DNA from: a virus
IMG/VR virus record: IMGVR_UViG_3300035663_000017
Coordinates: 1-59,206 of that record
Direction: 5' to 3' (one strand)
DNA: 59,206 nucleotides
Shown here: positions 1 through 8,501 of the stretch, piece after piece
How positions within the stretch are numbered: position 1 is the first letter of the stretch
How the letters are laid out: the number at the start of each line of letters is the position of its first letter
Notes under the pieces: model-generated
Told to the model about the DNA's origin: nothing
What the model saw: the letters and a program-made list of their open reading frames with translations, nothing else
Databases searched by the model: none
Translations under genes and position numbers: made by a program

Positions 1-318
1 CTTTTTAAGAAGTGTAGAATTAATCAAATTCCCCTCTCCTAAGTTGTAAACCCACGAAACAAGGGCATCAAACATTTCTTGTGAAAGCGGAACCTTTACA
101 TGTCTCTCAATCGCAACGGATTTCCTGCGACAGTCGTTGCTGAGATATTCTTCAGCTTGCTCTGTCGTACATACATCTCCCATTTTAACCCTTGAGCCGT
201 TGGGATATACTGTCGTACCCCAACCAATTGTGGGAACTCCAGCTGGACAGATATATGCTCGAAGGTATAGCCCCTCGGCATCTTTTATGATTTGTTTTCC
301 CTTAGTTGATACTTCCAT
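1..318 (-). CDS. phage lysozyme, GH24 family (3' end cut by window edge)
   Basis: Endolysin-type muramidase that would cleave peptidoglycan at lysis. The minus-strand frame from ATG at 318 runs open for 106 codons to the window edge. It reads IIKDAEG (catalytic Glu in the usual N-terminal place), then an AGVPTIGWGTT motif with the conserved Thr, then a helical part with ALVSWVYNLGEGNL, the order seen in GH24 lysozymes. The start overlaps the last codons of regA by 17 nt; an AGAGGA Shine-Dalgarno-like run lies about 12 nt upstream. The last third of the protein lies outside the window. Family assignment is from motifs. Confidence 0.85.
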   Translation of the reverse strand, partial: MEVSTKGKQIIKDAEGLYLRAYICPAGVPTIGWGTTVYPNGSRVKMGDVCTTEQAEEYLSNDCRRKSVAIERHVKVPLSQEMFDALVSWVYNLGEGNLINSTLLKK

Positions 319-739
319 CGGTTGGAATAATCCTCTTTAATTTTTTAAACCTATATTTAGGGTGTAGAATATACTCTTCACGGTTAGCGTAAGGGACTAT
401 AAACACACTGTTTAGTGCTTTTTTCGTAAAAGGCAGGTTCACAGTATCCACCTGAATTAGCTTATTTTCTACTAATAACGCTATAATTCGATTACGTCTT
501 TCGTAATCCAGCTGATCCATATTCCTTTCACGTCCGTCTATCCAAAATAACTCTTTGAAATGACAAATATAAAAATCATTTCCTTCTCTTAGAATATGGC
601 AAGTTTGAAATACGTTATTTGTGTTCCGAGGATTTACTCCTACCCTCTTGAGAAGATTTTTAATCTTCGTGAAACTGTCGGGGGCAGTTAGTTCCACCTT
701 TATCAGCTCTTTAATTCGTTCCTTATCCCTTTCCGCCAT
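302..739 (-). CDS. regA: RegA translational repressor
   Basis: RNA-binding repressor of phage early mRNAs, acting at ribosome binding sites. The central stretch (CHILREGNDFYICHFKELF, then DGRERNMDQLDYERR) matches T4 RegA in order and spacing, and the length (145 aa from this start) is slightly above T4's 122. ATG at 739 is preferred over the upstream ATG at 769 because it reduces overlap with the preceding gene from 47 to 17 nt. It lies directly after the clamp-loader genes, as in T4 (44-62-regA). Its binding sites cannot be predicted reliably here. Confidence 0.9.
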   Translation of the reverse strand: MAERDKERIKELIKVELTAPDSFTKIKNLLKRVGVNPRNTNNVFQTCHILREGNDFYICHFKELFWIDGRERNMDQLDYERRNRIIALLVENKLIQVDTVNLPFTKKALNSVFIVPYANREEYILHPKYRFKKLKRIIPTDGSIN

Positions 740-1124
740 ACGCCACCCGTAATAATTTAAGTTCTTCAAATGAGTATAGTGTAAGATATTCTCGCGCCGT
801 TTCTATTGAACATTGATAATATTTAGAGATTAAGGTTATGTCTGAAGTGTCTTCTGCTTCTTTTTTTGAAGATACCCATCGCTCAAATGGTCGCTTTTGC
901 TTTGCTGTCTGATTAAACAAGAAAGCATAGTGCTGTTCCGGCTCAACATTATATTCATTAAGCATCTGGCATAGATAGATGCAGTCTCGGTGGTGAGCTA
1001 CCGCACGATTGACCACATATGGGACATATCCCTCCGTTAATTTCATAGGCTTATTGGAATTTAATATCGACTTTGCGTATTCAAATGGCGTGAGTTGGCT
1101 TTTGGTACTCTTATTTTCTCCCAT
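723..1124 (-). CDS. 62: clamp loader small subunit, gp62-like
   Basis: Probable small subunit of the sliding-clamp loader, partner of gp44. The assignment rests mainly on position: it lies between gene 44 and regA exactly as T4 gene 62 does. The N-terminal part (TPFEYAKSILNSNKPM) has the expected character. At 133 aa it is shorter than T4 gp62 (187 aa). The start at 1124 has a GAGG Shine-Dalgarno about 6 nt upstream. It is cotranscribed with 44 (12-nt gap) and overlaps regA by 17 nt. Confidence 0.75.
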   Translation of the reverse strand: MGENKSTKSQLTPFEYAKSILNSNKPMKLTEGYVPYVVNRAVAHHRDCIYLCQMLNEYNVEPEQHYAFLFNQTAKQKRPFERWVSSKKEAEDTSDITLISKYYQCSIETAREYLTLYSFEELKLLRVAYGGKG

Positions 1125-1136
1125 GCAACCTCACAT

Positions 1137-2093
1137 CTATATGAATTCGCAATTACCCATAACTTCAGTTAAAGCTGACAATAGACAAATACCTTTATCT
1201 ACGACTCTCATGGCTTTATCTTGATGATCATTCAAAATAATAACTAGGGCAGGTTTACTTTTGTTATCGATTTTATCCTCCAGCGCTCTGTAAAGCTTGC
1301 TGTAAATTTCCGGTTTTATATTTGTCTGAGAAAACACCCAATTACGTACTGATGTCCAGCTTTTTAATTTAAGTAACTCTGCAAGTTCATCAAAGTTTTT
1401 ATCTCGATATACAGCCAAAATACCTTCGTTTATTTGTTCATATGCTTTAGCATATCCCTGCAATACATTAAGGATGTGTCTTATGTCCGGGAAGAATTCC
1501 TTAACTATCGCTGCTAATATTTCTTTATCATATTTGATATCTTCTGCTTTAAGGATACTTTCTAGTCGTACAAATGTCGCTTTCATCAATTCCTTTTTTT
1601 CTTCTTGTAATAAGGGATTGAAATCGATTTTCGTACAACGTGAATGAATCGCCTCGATGATTTTATTCGGATAATTGCAAGTTAATATGAATCCACAAAG
1701 ATGTGAATATTCCTCCATAAAAGTACGTAAAGCTGGCTGAACATGAAGGGACAAGTTGTCGGCTTCGTCAAATATTATTACCTTTCTCTTTGACGAAAGA
1801 AGAGATTGAGTGGAAGCAAACTTCTGAATGTTGTTTCTTAAAGCATCTATTCCGGTTTCGTTGCCGCCGATTGATGCGTTCAACATTAGAAAATCTAAAT
1901 CAAGCTCAGCACAAATAGACTTTGCCAGTGTCGTTTTGCCGAGACCCGAACTTCCAATTAACATAAGGTTCGGTATCTCGCCTGTTTCCAGAATTGTACC
2001 AACAAGTTTTTTTACATAAGCAGGTAAAATGCAGTCTTTAGCACATTTTGGCCTATATTTCTCTGCCCATATAACATGCTCTAGAGTTGTCAT
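1137..2093 (-). CDS. 44: clamp loader large subunit, AAA+ ATPase gp44
   Basis: ATPase that opens and loads the gp45 clamp on DNA. It has a Walker A P-loop (GSSGLGKTTLA, about residue 50), a Walker B FDEAD box, a sensor region (LTCNYPNK) and the SRC arginine-finger motif typical of clamp-loader subunits. From ATG 2093 it is 318 aa, against 319 in T4. That start is chosen over ATG 2120 because AAAGGGCG lies 7 nt upstream of it and because 2120 would run back into gene 45. Confidence 0.95.
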   Translation of the reverse strand: MTTLEHVIWAEKYRPKCAKDCILPAYVKKLVGTILETGEIPNLMLIGSSGLGKTTLAKSICAELDLDFLMLNASIGGNETGIDALRNNIQKFASTQSLLSSKRKVIIFDEADNLSLHVQPALRTFMEEYSHLCGFILTCNYPNKIIEAIHSRCTKIDFNPLLQEEKKELMKATFVRLESILKAEDIKYDKEILAAIVKEFFPDIRHILNVLQGYAKAYEQINEGILAVYRDKNFDELAELLKLKSWTSVRNWVFSQTNIKPEIYSKLYRALEDKIDNKSKPALVIILNDHQDKAMRVVDKGICLLSALTEVMGNCEFI

Positions 2094-2107
2094 CGAATCG
2101 CCCTTTA

Positions 2108-2755
2108 TTAACGTGTGCAACTGACATGATAATTCACCGGAAACTCAATACCGGAAAATCTAATCATGTTTTTTTCCGGAAAAAATGCCAACTTGTAACC
2201 AATATCGAGCATACTTAAGGCGCTAATGCTAAATCTGACGTCGCCCTTTTCAATTGGCACGTTTAGTTCGATTGTGTAGGTATGATTGTGTGATGCCTTC
2301 TTATCGTGCAAAACTAACTTACCCGAATCACCAGCTTCGACATTTACGTCATTAATGCCTAAATATCCGGCCATCTTGAACATGTTTTTGATTTCAGAGA
2401 CTGGAAGATCAACCTCAAAGGATGGTGAATTAAGATTGATCTTCTTTTGATACACATCATCCACAATCTGTAAATTAGCATATCGAAACACAACAGAATT
2501 GTGACCGTTAGAAATGAATAAATGGTCATCCCTAAAGTCAATGTCAGCATCTCTCACAACAGTAAGCACTTGTAAAAGTTCCCTGACGCTGAATACGGCA
2601 AACTTATTTGGAATTACATCTTCTATTTGTGCAGTCATATATACTGACTTGTCACTCGAAAGACTTTTAATTTCATTTCCGGGATAAAAGAGTATCGAAT
2701 CGTTAAGATTCTTAAAGTTGTTCAATACAGAAAGGGTGCTCTCAGAAAGCTTCAT
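2108..2755 (-). CDS. 45: sliding clamp gp45
   Basis: DNA polymerase processivity clamp, also the mobile enhancer of late transcription in T4. It is 215 aa (T4 gp45: 228) with the expected alternating beta and short-helix character. It sits between gene 46 and gene 44, the T4 order. The Shine-Dalgarno AGGTGGA lies inside one arm of an 8-bp hairpin (separate entry). Assignment combines position, size and sequence character. Confidence 0.9.
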   Translation of the reverse strand: MKLSESTLSVLNNFKNLNDSILFYPGNEIKSLSSDKSVYMTAQIEDVIPNKFAVFSVRELLQVLTVVRDADIDFRDDHLFISNGHNSVVFRYANLQIVDDVYQKKINLNSPSFEVDLPVSEIKNMFKMAGYLGINDVNVEAGDSGKLVLHDKKASHNHTYTIELNVPIEKGDVRFSISALSMLDIGYKLAFFPEKNMIRFSGIEFPVNYHVSCTR

Positions 2756-2760
2756 AATTC

Positions 2761-2795
2761 ACCTGTAATAAAATAGTTCTTGAGACTACAGGTGT
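2761..2795 (-). promoter_or_regulatory. hairpin covering the gene 45 ribosome binding site
   Basis: On the minus strand CACCTGTA (2795-2788) pairs perfectly with TACAGGTG (2768-2761) across a 19-nt loop. The 3' arm holds most of the Shine-Dalgarno AGGTGGA, and the start codon follows 5 nt after it. Folding would hide the ribosome binding site. The pairing is seen directly; a regulatory role is inferred. Confidence 0.55.
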
Positions 2796-2815
2796 AGTTT
2801 TTCACAACTTATATG

Positions 2816-2830
2816 CTATGGTGCATTACC
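2816..2830 (-). promoter_or_regulatory. GGTAATG element upstream of gene 45
   Basis: Minus strand GGTAATGCACCATAG, just after the gene 46 stop. It matches the recurrent GGTAAT element and most closely the copy at 9071 (both continue CCATAG). A TAnnnT hexamer at the usual distance is not seen, so promoter function is less certain here. Confidence 0.35.
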
Positions 2831-2832
2831 TT

Positions 2833-4842
2833 CTATGATGAGGCTGTAGTGAAGTTATTTTTTTTCTGAAAATGAAGCATGCGATCAAAACTATCACTTA
2901 AGCCTTCCTTATGAGAAATCACAACAATATTGAAGGACTGAAATTCATCGCCCTTCATGAGACCTAAAATAGTTTCAGTTGTGGTCTGATCTAAATATGA
3001 ATCTAACACTTCATCTAATACTAAGAGATTAGTGTTGACTGCGGATTGAGCTTGTGCAAGATGCCTCCACGCCATCAGTATTGCCAAATCAAGCCTTTGT
3101 CGCTCTCCTTCTGAGTAATTTGCATAAGAAAGTATGTCTCGATGTCTGGATTTGATGGTGTCGTTAAAGTCCCCGTCAAGTTCAAACGAGACAAACATTC
3201 CCATCTTTTCCAAATATTGATTGATGTAGCGATTAAGGGTTGGGACGTATCTTTTTAATATCTCCGACTTAACACCATCATCTTTGATGATTGTCTGCGC
3301 TTCTCTGAGTAGCTTTAACTTCTTAGCTGAAACATTAATGGCGTTAATTACCCTCTCGATCTCTACTTGAAGTCTCTGTATTTCCTGTGTGTTATCAAGG
3401 ATTGGGTTATTCTTTTTTTCCTCAATTGAAATCTTTATGAATTTAGCTTCAGTAATAATTTGCGTTATTAGAGCTTTATTTTCATCAACTGCTTTTTTTT
3501 GCACTGCGATTGTTTTTTCAAATTCGTCCTTTTTTTGCTGAATTAGAATGTTTGTTCTTTTTATTGCTTCGTCATGTGCCCTTCTGCGCTCCTCGAACTT
3601 ACGAAGCTTATCTTCAAATGAGCGACGACGGCTTTCGAATGCTAACAAGCGGGCTTCATATTCACTTTTTCGCTTAGTAAATCTCTCTTTAGCTTCGTTA
3701 AAAGCCTTTTTTTTCTTTTGAATGGATTCAGCCTTTACTTTTATTTCATCTATCCGTTTGTTGCTAACGGTGATGGAGCGTTCTAAGTCGTTCTTCTCGG
3801 AGCGTAGGTCTGAAATGGCTTTATTCTTGAACGAATCATCTATGGACTGAGAGCATGTCGGACACTCGCTATGTTCTTTATAAAACTTTAAGTGCGTTTC
3901 AATATGATGTAGCTTTTCAGTCGCTGCCTTAATCTCAGCGATGCAAGTTGCTTTTTCACTTACTAGCTCGCTCACATCAAACTGAGTCGAATCAATCTCC
4001 TCGAATACTTCATCGAATGTTTCCGTAAATTCCTCTGTAAACGATTCATCGAATACCTCGGTGAATTCGGGAACGTCGACATTGGGATTAAACGATTCAG
4101 TTAAAATCTCAATTTGCTGTTCTTGTTTGAGAATTGACAAATCTATATCCTTTTTCCGATTTCGCAAGTCTATAAGCTTGTCTGTTAATGTTTGTATTTC
4201 CTCTTGCCTCTTCGCGTCAAGGCTTTTTTGCTGTTGTATCAAATATTCCTGCTGACGGACTAGCGTGTCGCGAGCATCAACGGAACCCTTGTACTGTAGA
4301 GTTTCGTCCGATATTTTGGTTTTGATAAGACCATTCATGGTTGAGAACACATCGATACCTAAGATGTTTTCTACCATTTTTTTCCGTTCACTTGGCTTTA
4401 AACGCATGAATGGGGTATAATTAGCCGCGCCCAACATAACCACATGCGTGAATATCTTCCAGTTCATTTTTAATATCTGGTCTTCTAGATATTTCTGCTG
4501 ATCTTTTATGTGAGCTTCCTGATTTAACGCTTCCCCATTTAATATTATTTCAAAGATATTAGGTTTAAGGCCGCGAATAATTTTGTACTTTTCATCACCG
4601 ACCGAGAAGCTAATTTCAACCAACAAGCCTTTGCCATTAATGGTATTGATTAAATCAGTCTTATTGATATCGCGAAATGCTCGACCAAATAGAACAAAAG
4701 ATAGGGCGTCTAAAAAAAGGCTTTTACCAGAGCCGGATGGACCATAAAGTGCTGTTAATCGATGTGAGCAGAGGTCTAGAGTTAGGGGAGCCTGTCCTAC
4801 GGAAAGAATGTTCTTATATGATATTGATTGAAATCTAATCAT
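2833..4842 (-). CDS. 46: recombination endonuclease subunit gp46 (SbcC/Rad50-like ATPase)
   Basis: SMC-like ATPase that with gp47 resects DNA ends for recombination-dependent replication. It has a Walker A near the N-terminus (GPSGSGKS), a long central coiled coil rich in Lys/Glu/Arg, a zinc hook CPTC near residue 325 at the coil apex, an ABC signature-like YSEGERQRLDLA and a Walker B (LLVLDEVLD). It is 669 aa, longer than T4 gp46 (560), mostly from the coiled coil. The start overlaps the gene 47 stop by 4 nt, suggesting translational coupling. Confidence 0.96.
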   Translation of the reverse strand: MIRFQSISYKNILSVGQAPLTLDLCSHRLTALYGPSGSGKSLFLDALSFVLFGRAFRDINKTDLINTINGKGLLVEISFSVGDEKYKIIRGLKPNIFEIILNGEALNQEAHIKDQQKYLEDQILKMNWKIFTHVVMLGAANYTPFMRLKPSERKKMVENILGIDVFSTMNGLIKTKISDETLQYKGSVDARDTLVRQQEYLIQQQKSLDAKRQEEIQTLTDKLIDLRNRKKDIDLSILKQEQQIEILTESFNPNVDVPEFTEVFDESFTEEFTETFDEVFEEIDSTQFDVSELVSEKATCIAEIKAATEKLHHIETHLKFYKEHSECPTCSQSIDDSFKNKAISDLRSEKNDLERSITVSNKRIDEIKVKAESIQKKKKAFNEAKERFTKRKSEYEARLLAFESRRRSFEDKLRKFEERRRAHDEAIKRTNILIQQKKDEFEKTIAVQKKAVDENKALITQIITEAKFIKISIEEKKNNPILDNTQEIQRLQVEIERVINAINVSAKKLKLLREAQTIIKDDGVKSEILKRYVPTLNRYINQYLEKMGMFVSFELDGDFNDTIKSRHRDILSYANYSEGERQRLDLAILMAWRHLAQAQSAVNTNLLVLDEVLDSYLDQTTTETILGLMKGDEFQSFNIVVISHKEGLSDSFDRMLHFQKKNNFTTASS

Positions 4843-5885
4843 TCACTTATACCATGTAAGTTTACAGCTTCCTGATATAATTCTCGCAATACTGACTTTA
4901 AATCAGATTTTGAACTCTCGAAGTTAAGTGAGTCTACGTATATATCCATCAGCGAGAATATGTCTAAGTTATCATCGATTTTACCATCCAGCGTCGACAC
5001 AGACTGTTGTTCGCTTACGTTAATCTCCGCTGGTCCTTGCTTCTCTAGTGCTTCCAGGTACTCTAGAAACTGATTCTGGCTTGCTTTTTCCTTCACCAAC
5101 ACTCGGACAATCTTATTCCGAACGTCTGGAGCACTATCAAGTGTGTTATTCTGATAATCTATATGTACAAACGGGGTGTGTGGATTTTCTATAAATGTAA
5201 TCTTTCGAGTCTTTGTGTCGAAAATGTGAAATCCTTTACGATCAAACGCCTCAGCCCATGTAGTTGCATAAGGAGAACCAAGGTAGTCAATATTTTTTTG
5301 ATTGCTTTTTATGTGGAAGTGGCCGGAAAAAACCCTTTCAAATCGGGAGAACACCGAAGGGTCGAATCCCCTATCAATGTTTTCGATGCCTCTAAACATT
5401 AGAGAACCTATTACTTCGAGGTGTCCAAATACTAATTTAGCCTCAGATTCCTCTAGTAGTTTCTTTGAACGCTCTTCATTCTCATCGCATATCCAAGGTA
5501 GGATGAGCGTTGGAACCCCGTAGAAATCAATCTCTTGTGGGTGTGAATAGAATATAAATGGACTGTAGTGAGAGAGTAACTTTTCTGGTGTGTTGACCTT
5601 GTTGGTATTTTTAAAATATGTATCATGATTGCCAATGATGATGTGAACCGTCTCAAATAAATCTGCCCATCTAGCAAATACCTTTCTATCCCACTCGTAT
5701 ATTGAGTAATTGTTAGTATCCTTTCTTCTATCAAAAACATCCCCCAGATGGAGCATATGCTTAATATTCTCTCGCTCGACGTACGGGAAGAGTATCTCTT
5801 CAAAAAACTTAAATTGATTGGACATGAACACGGGCGAGTTATTTCTCACTCCGGCATGAGTGTCAGCCAATATACAAACCTTCAT
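4839..5885 (-). CDS. 47: recombination endonuclease subunit gp47 (SbcD/Mre11-like)
   Basis: Nuclease partner of gp46. It shows the calcineurin-like metal-binding motifs in order: ADTHAG at the N-terminus, HLGDVFDRR, GNHDTY, and GHFH in the middle of the chain. Length 348 aa, close to T4 gp47 (339). It ends in an ATGA-type overlap with gene 46. The short gap to gene 55 upstream suggests one transcription unit 55-47-46-45-44-62-regA. Confidence 0.95.
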   Translation of the reverse strand: MKVCILADTHAGVRNNSPVFMSNQFKFFEEILFPYVERENIKHMLHLGDVFDRRKDTNNYSIYEWDRKVFARWADLFETVHIIIGNHDTYFKNTNKVNTPEKLLSHYSPFIFYSHPQEIDFYGVPTLILPWICDENEERSKKLLEESEAKLVFGHLEVIGSLMFRGIENIDRGFDPSVFSRFERVFSGHFHIKSNQKNIDYLGSPYATTWAEAFDRKGFHIFDTKTRKITFIENPHTPFVHIDYQNNTLDSAPDVRNKIVRVLVKEKASQNQFLEYLEALEKQGPAEINVSEQQSVSTLDGKIDDNLDIFSLMDIYVDSLNFESSKSDLKSVLRELYQEAVNLHGISE

Positions 5886-5929
5886 TGTTATTTTCTCACA
5901 ATCTCAACCAACTGCGACGATATATCTCT

Positions 5930-6610
5930 CTAGACTGAATCACGCATATTCAATTCTTGTTTCTCTAGGTCACCGTCCCCTCCATCTAAGACATCTACAT
6001 TATCTTGATTTGACGTATCGCTATCATCAAATTGAATTTTTCCTAAATTAACCTTCTTCCTTTGTTTATTTTTTTCGCGCTTCTCCGCCAGACGTCTCTC
6101 AAATTTCTCACAGAACTCACGCATTTGAATGTCACTATATTTTGTGCCGTATATCTGAGCACCCTCCCCGCATATCTCCCCGCACATTTCTTTTTGCCTT
6201 TCCATAATAGCTTTGAATTTTCTATACAAAGCTGTGTGCTCCCGTAAGATGCGCTGTATAAACGAGTAATGAACAATTTGGGTAAAATAAGGGAACGCTG
6301 TAGGTCTTTTTGGGTCAAAATTATGGAGATTCTTGAAGCAGCATAAAATTGCATCTCCAATCATATCTTCGATAAAGGGATACTGTGAAAATCCAGGCTT
6401 TCTTGCTATTTTTCTCGCAAGAATCATTAAGCTTTGTGCAACATAATCGGAGACTATCGGCTTTGGTAGATCATTAGCTTCTGCGTCTTTCACTGATTGC
6501 TTATACTCAGAAAGAGCTTTATGGAATTTTTTATCATCGATATAATGGCGATCAATGTTTGCCTTTCTTTTGGCTTTTACTTTTATTTTTGGGAATGTCT
6601 TTGGTGTCAT
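5930..6610 (-). CDS. 55: late transcription sigma factor gp55
   Basis: Divergent sigma factor that directs host RNA polymerase to TATAAATA late promoters. The core (EDMIGDAILCCFKNLHNFDPKR, quoted in part, followed by FPYFTQIVHYSFIQRI) aligns with the sigma-2-like region of T4 gp55 around GIEASIKGLHNFDE and AYITQACFNAFVQRI. It is 226 aa against 185 in T4, with extra charged N- and C-terminal sequence. It lies immediately upstream of gene 47. The many TATAAATA boxes in this window fit its presence. Confidence 0.92.
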   Translation of the reverse strand: MTPKTFPKIKVKAKRKANIDRHYIDDKKFHKALSEYKQSVKDAEANDLPKPIVSDYVAQSLMILARKIARKPGFSQYPFIEDMIGDAILCCFKNLHNFDPKRPTAFPYFTQIVHYSFIQRILREHTALYRKFKAIMERQKEMCGEICGEGAQIYGTKYSDIQMREFCEKFERRLAEKREKNKQRKKVNLGKIQFDDSDTSNQDNVDVLDGGDGDLEKQELNMRDSV

Positions 6611-6628
6611 GTCTTCTCTTGTGCTTTA

Positions 6629-6636
6629 TATTTATT
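6629..6636 (-). promoter_or_regulatory. possible late promoter AATAAATA before gene 55
   Basis: Minus strand AATAAATA lies about 18 nt upstream of the gp55 start. It differs from TATAAATA by one base. In this AT-rich DNA the match is weak evidence on its own. Confidence 0.3.
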
Positions 6637-6647
6637 TCTGTTCCAAT

Positions 6648-6974
6648 TTATACTCTGTCATGCTCGTAGTGCTTCCATGACCAACCTATTCTTTTCATTT
6701 CCGTTTCTACTCTCGCGGAAACTATTCCTTCCCCGCCACTACAATAATAATCGAGGTAATCTTCACCCCTTCCAGTAAGGTTTGCTACAACTCCCCCAGC
6801 GTATCTCCAGCTTGCCGTGAATTGGTTTCTATTCGGTGAAGTCCAGATTACGTTGCACAAAGCGCAATACATTTCATGAGCAAACGACGCATCCTCTTGG
6901 ATGAGTGTGTTAAGTTTTTCATCGGCAATAATATCGCCTTCCAAATCTGAGATAACGTCACTAACATTGTTCAT
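6648..6974 (-). CDS. conserved T4-like phage protein of unknown function
   Basis: 108 aa, acidic N-terminus. The segments FAHEMYCALCNVIW and SWRYAGGVVANL followed by DYLDYYCSGGEG resemble a small protein found in T4-like cyanophages that has no assigned function. It overlaps the stop of uvsW by 4 nt (ATGA type), so it is translated with it. No catalytic motif is recognised. Confidence 0.75.
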   Translation of the reverse strand: MNNVSDVISDLEGDIIADEKLNTLIQEDASFAHEMYCALCNVIWTSPNRNQFTASWRYAGGVVANLTGRGEDYLDYYCSGGEGIVSARVETEMKRIGWSWKHYEHDRV

Positions 6975-8440
6975 TTCAGATTTACCTTTACTATGCTGTA
7001 GTTAAATCTCTCTTCTTGGTATATTTTCATTCTTTCACTCGCATGCCGAAGTGAATAATTTGTCCACGATTTCCATGTTAGATCATCGCAGATGTCAAAT
7101 ACGCATATCTTGTTGGAACGTCCTATTCTTAATCCTCTACCAATTCCCTGAAGGGTTGTAATTTTAGCTTTTAATCCAAAGGCGAAAATTAGGTTTTCCA
7201 AATTTTTAATATTAATACCGCGAGAAAACGTCCCAAGGGATGCTACTATGATGACACCATCACTTTTCTCTGCAACATTCACTATTTCTAGTCTCTCGTC
7301 TTTCGGAACCCCACCATGCACTAGAAAGATTTTGCGATTTAATTGTTTTTGTTCATTTTCAAGTTTTAACTGTTCAAATATTTTCTTACCGTGGTTCTCT
7401 ACTCGCTGAAATAAAATTAATGTATTACCCGGACACCGGAGGGCAAGCTTAGTTAAAAACTCCATTCGGGGAGCAGATGACAGCAGAAATTCAACTTCTT
7501 CCTGATAAATCTTTTTGGCGTTTTGCTTTCGTATCTCTTCTGGGTATTGGAGAATGACTTGTTTTAGAGATAAATCTGCCAATAGACCCTGATCGATAAG
7601 TTCGGCAGTACGGCTAACACGGTGAACATCTCCAAATAGACCTCTTAAAATCATTTCATTTGTAAACGTGCCATCTAGAGTTCCAGTAAACCCATAGCGA
7701 TATTGCGAATTCTTACACTTTTCTATCAACTGCCTGAGTTTTTCTGCCTTATCTTCGTGACATTCATCGGCGATAACCAACTCAAAATTGTTAAAATATT
7801 CTACTGGAAGTTTGTATATGGATTGCCAGGTGGATATGACTATCTGCTTGGTGACTTCTTTTGTTTGTCCTCCGTGTATCTGCTGAACCATCCCATCGAC
7901 GTCAAAGGAAGGATCGTCGGATGAGTAATCCTTAAAATCCCCATGCATTTGCCCGACAAGCTGAATGGATGGCACAATTAAGAGAGTTGGCTTATTGATT
8001 AAGCGTATAAGTGCGTAAATCGACAGGCTTTTGCCACTTCCGGTTGATGATAGGAACAATGCCTTCTTTTTCTTGGAAGCAATGTGCACAATTTCTTTTT
8101 GATAATCTCTTAGTTCATATTTTGATTTGAAAGATTTGAGAAACTCGTCGGCGTTTAATGCTGCGCTAGAATAAATGTCCTCTAGGTTTACGTTGACTTC
8201 TAATTCGTGATTTTTTGCAAATTCTAGTACCTTAGTGGTCAAGCCAAGATAAGTACTACTTGTTTTTAAATCATATAGAGAAACCCTCCCATCCCAAATT
8301 CCAAATTTGTATTTAGGCATGTGTCTAAAATTTGGAACAAAAAAAGAAAACGCCTCTTTAAGCTGTTGCCGTATAGCTCCGGAGGTAGCAACAACTCGGA
8401 TTCTTACTTCATCTATTTTTTGAATTACAATATCTGCCAT
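6971..8440 (-). CDS. uvsW: UvsW superfamily 2 helicase
   Basis: ATP-dependent helicase that unwinds D-loops, R-loops and branched intermediates and moves phage replication to the recombination-dependent mode. A small N-terminal substrate-binding domain is followed by a Walker A (SSTGSGKS, about residue 131), a DECH box (about residue 223), motif III-like FTGTLDGT and a C-terminal RecA domain ending with a QGIGRGLRIGR arginine motif. Length 489 aa, near T4 UvsW (about 500). The start lies 6 nt after TATTCT of a GGTAAT-type promoter and has no Shine-Dalgarno, so the mRNA may be leaderless. Confidence 0.95.
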   Translation of the reverse strand: MADIVIQKIDEVRIRVVATSGAIRQQLKEAFSFFVPNFRHMPKYKFGIWDGRVSLYDLKTSSTYLGLTTKVLEFAKNHELEVNVNLEDIYSSAALNADEFLKSFKSKYELRDYQKEIVHIASKKKKALFLSSTGSGKSLSIYALIRLINKPTLLIVPSIQLVGQMHGDFKDYSSDDPSFDVDGMVQQIHGGQTKEVTKQIVISTWQSIYKLPVEYFNNFELVIADECHEDKAEKLRQLIEKCKNSQYRYGFTGTLDGTFTNEMILRGLFGDVHRVSRTAELIDQGLLADLSLKQVILQYPEEIRKQNAKKIYQEEVEFLLSSAPRMEFLTKLALRCPGNTLILFQRVENHGKKIFEQLKLENEQKQLNRKIFLVHGGVPKDERLEIVNVAEKSDGVIIVASLGTFSRGINIKNLENLIFAFGLKAKITTLQGIGRGLRIGRSNKICVFDICDDLTWKSWTNYSLRHASERMKIYQEERFNYSIVKVNLK

Positions 8441-8446
8441 TCTGGA

Positions 8447-8481
8447 AGAATAGTTGATTTGTAATTTTCTAGGGCATTACC
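8447..8481 (-). promoter_or_regulatory. GGTAAT-N23-TAnnnT promoter of uvsW
   Basis: Minus strand GGTAATGCCCTAG starts at 8481; the hexamer TATTCT lies at 8452-8447 and the uvsW ATG is 6 nt further on. This is the same arrangement as in front of both methyltransferase genes. Transcription would start at or next to the start codon. Confidence 0.6.
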
Positions 8482-8486
8482 AAAAC

Positions 8487-8494
8487 GCTAAATA
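8487..8494 (+). promoter_or_regulatory. late promoter-like GCTAAATA
   Basis: GCTAAATA lies 7 nt before the ATG at 8502, back to back with the uvsW promoter. It differs from the T4 late consensus TATAAATA at two positions but occupies the same short distance from the start codon as the true TATAAATA boxes at 46086 and 57849. Confidence 0.45.
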
Positions 8495-8501
8495 TGGTGA
8501 T

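Noticed and set aside
96-281. Minus-strand 61-codon open frame over the left edge
   Set aside because: It lies in another frame of the lysozyme gene, whose frame has clear GH24 motifs.
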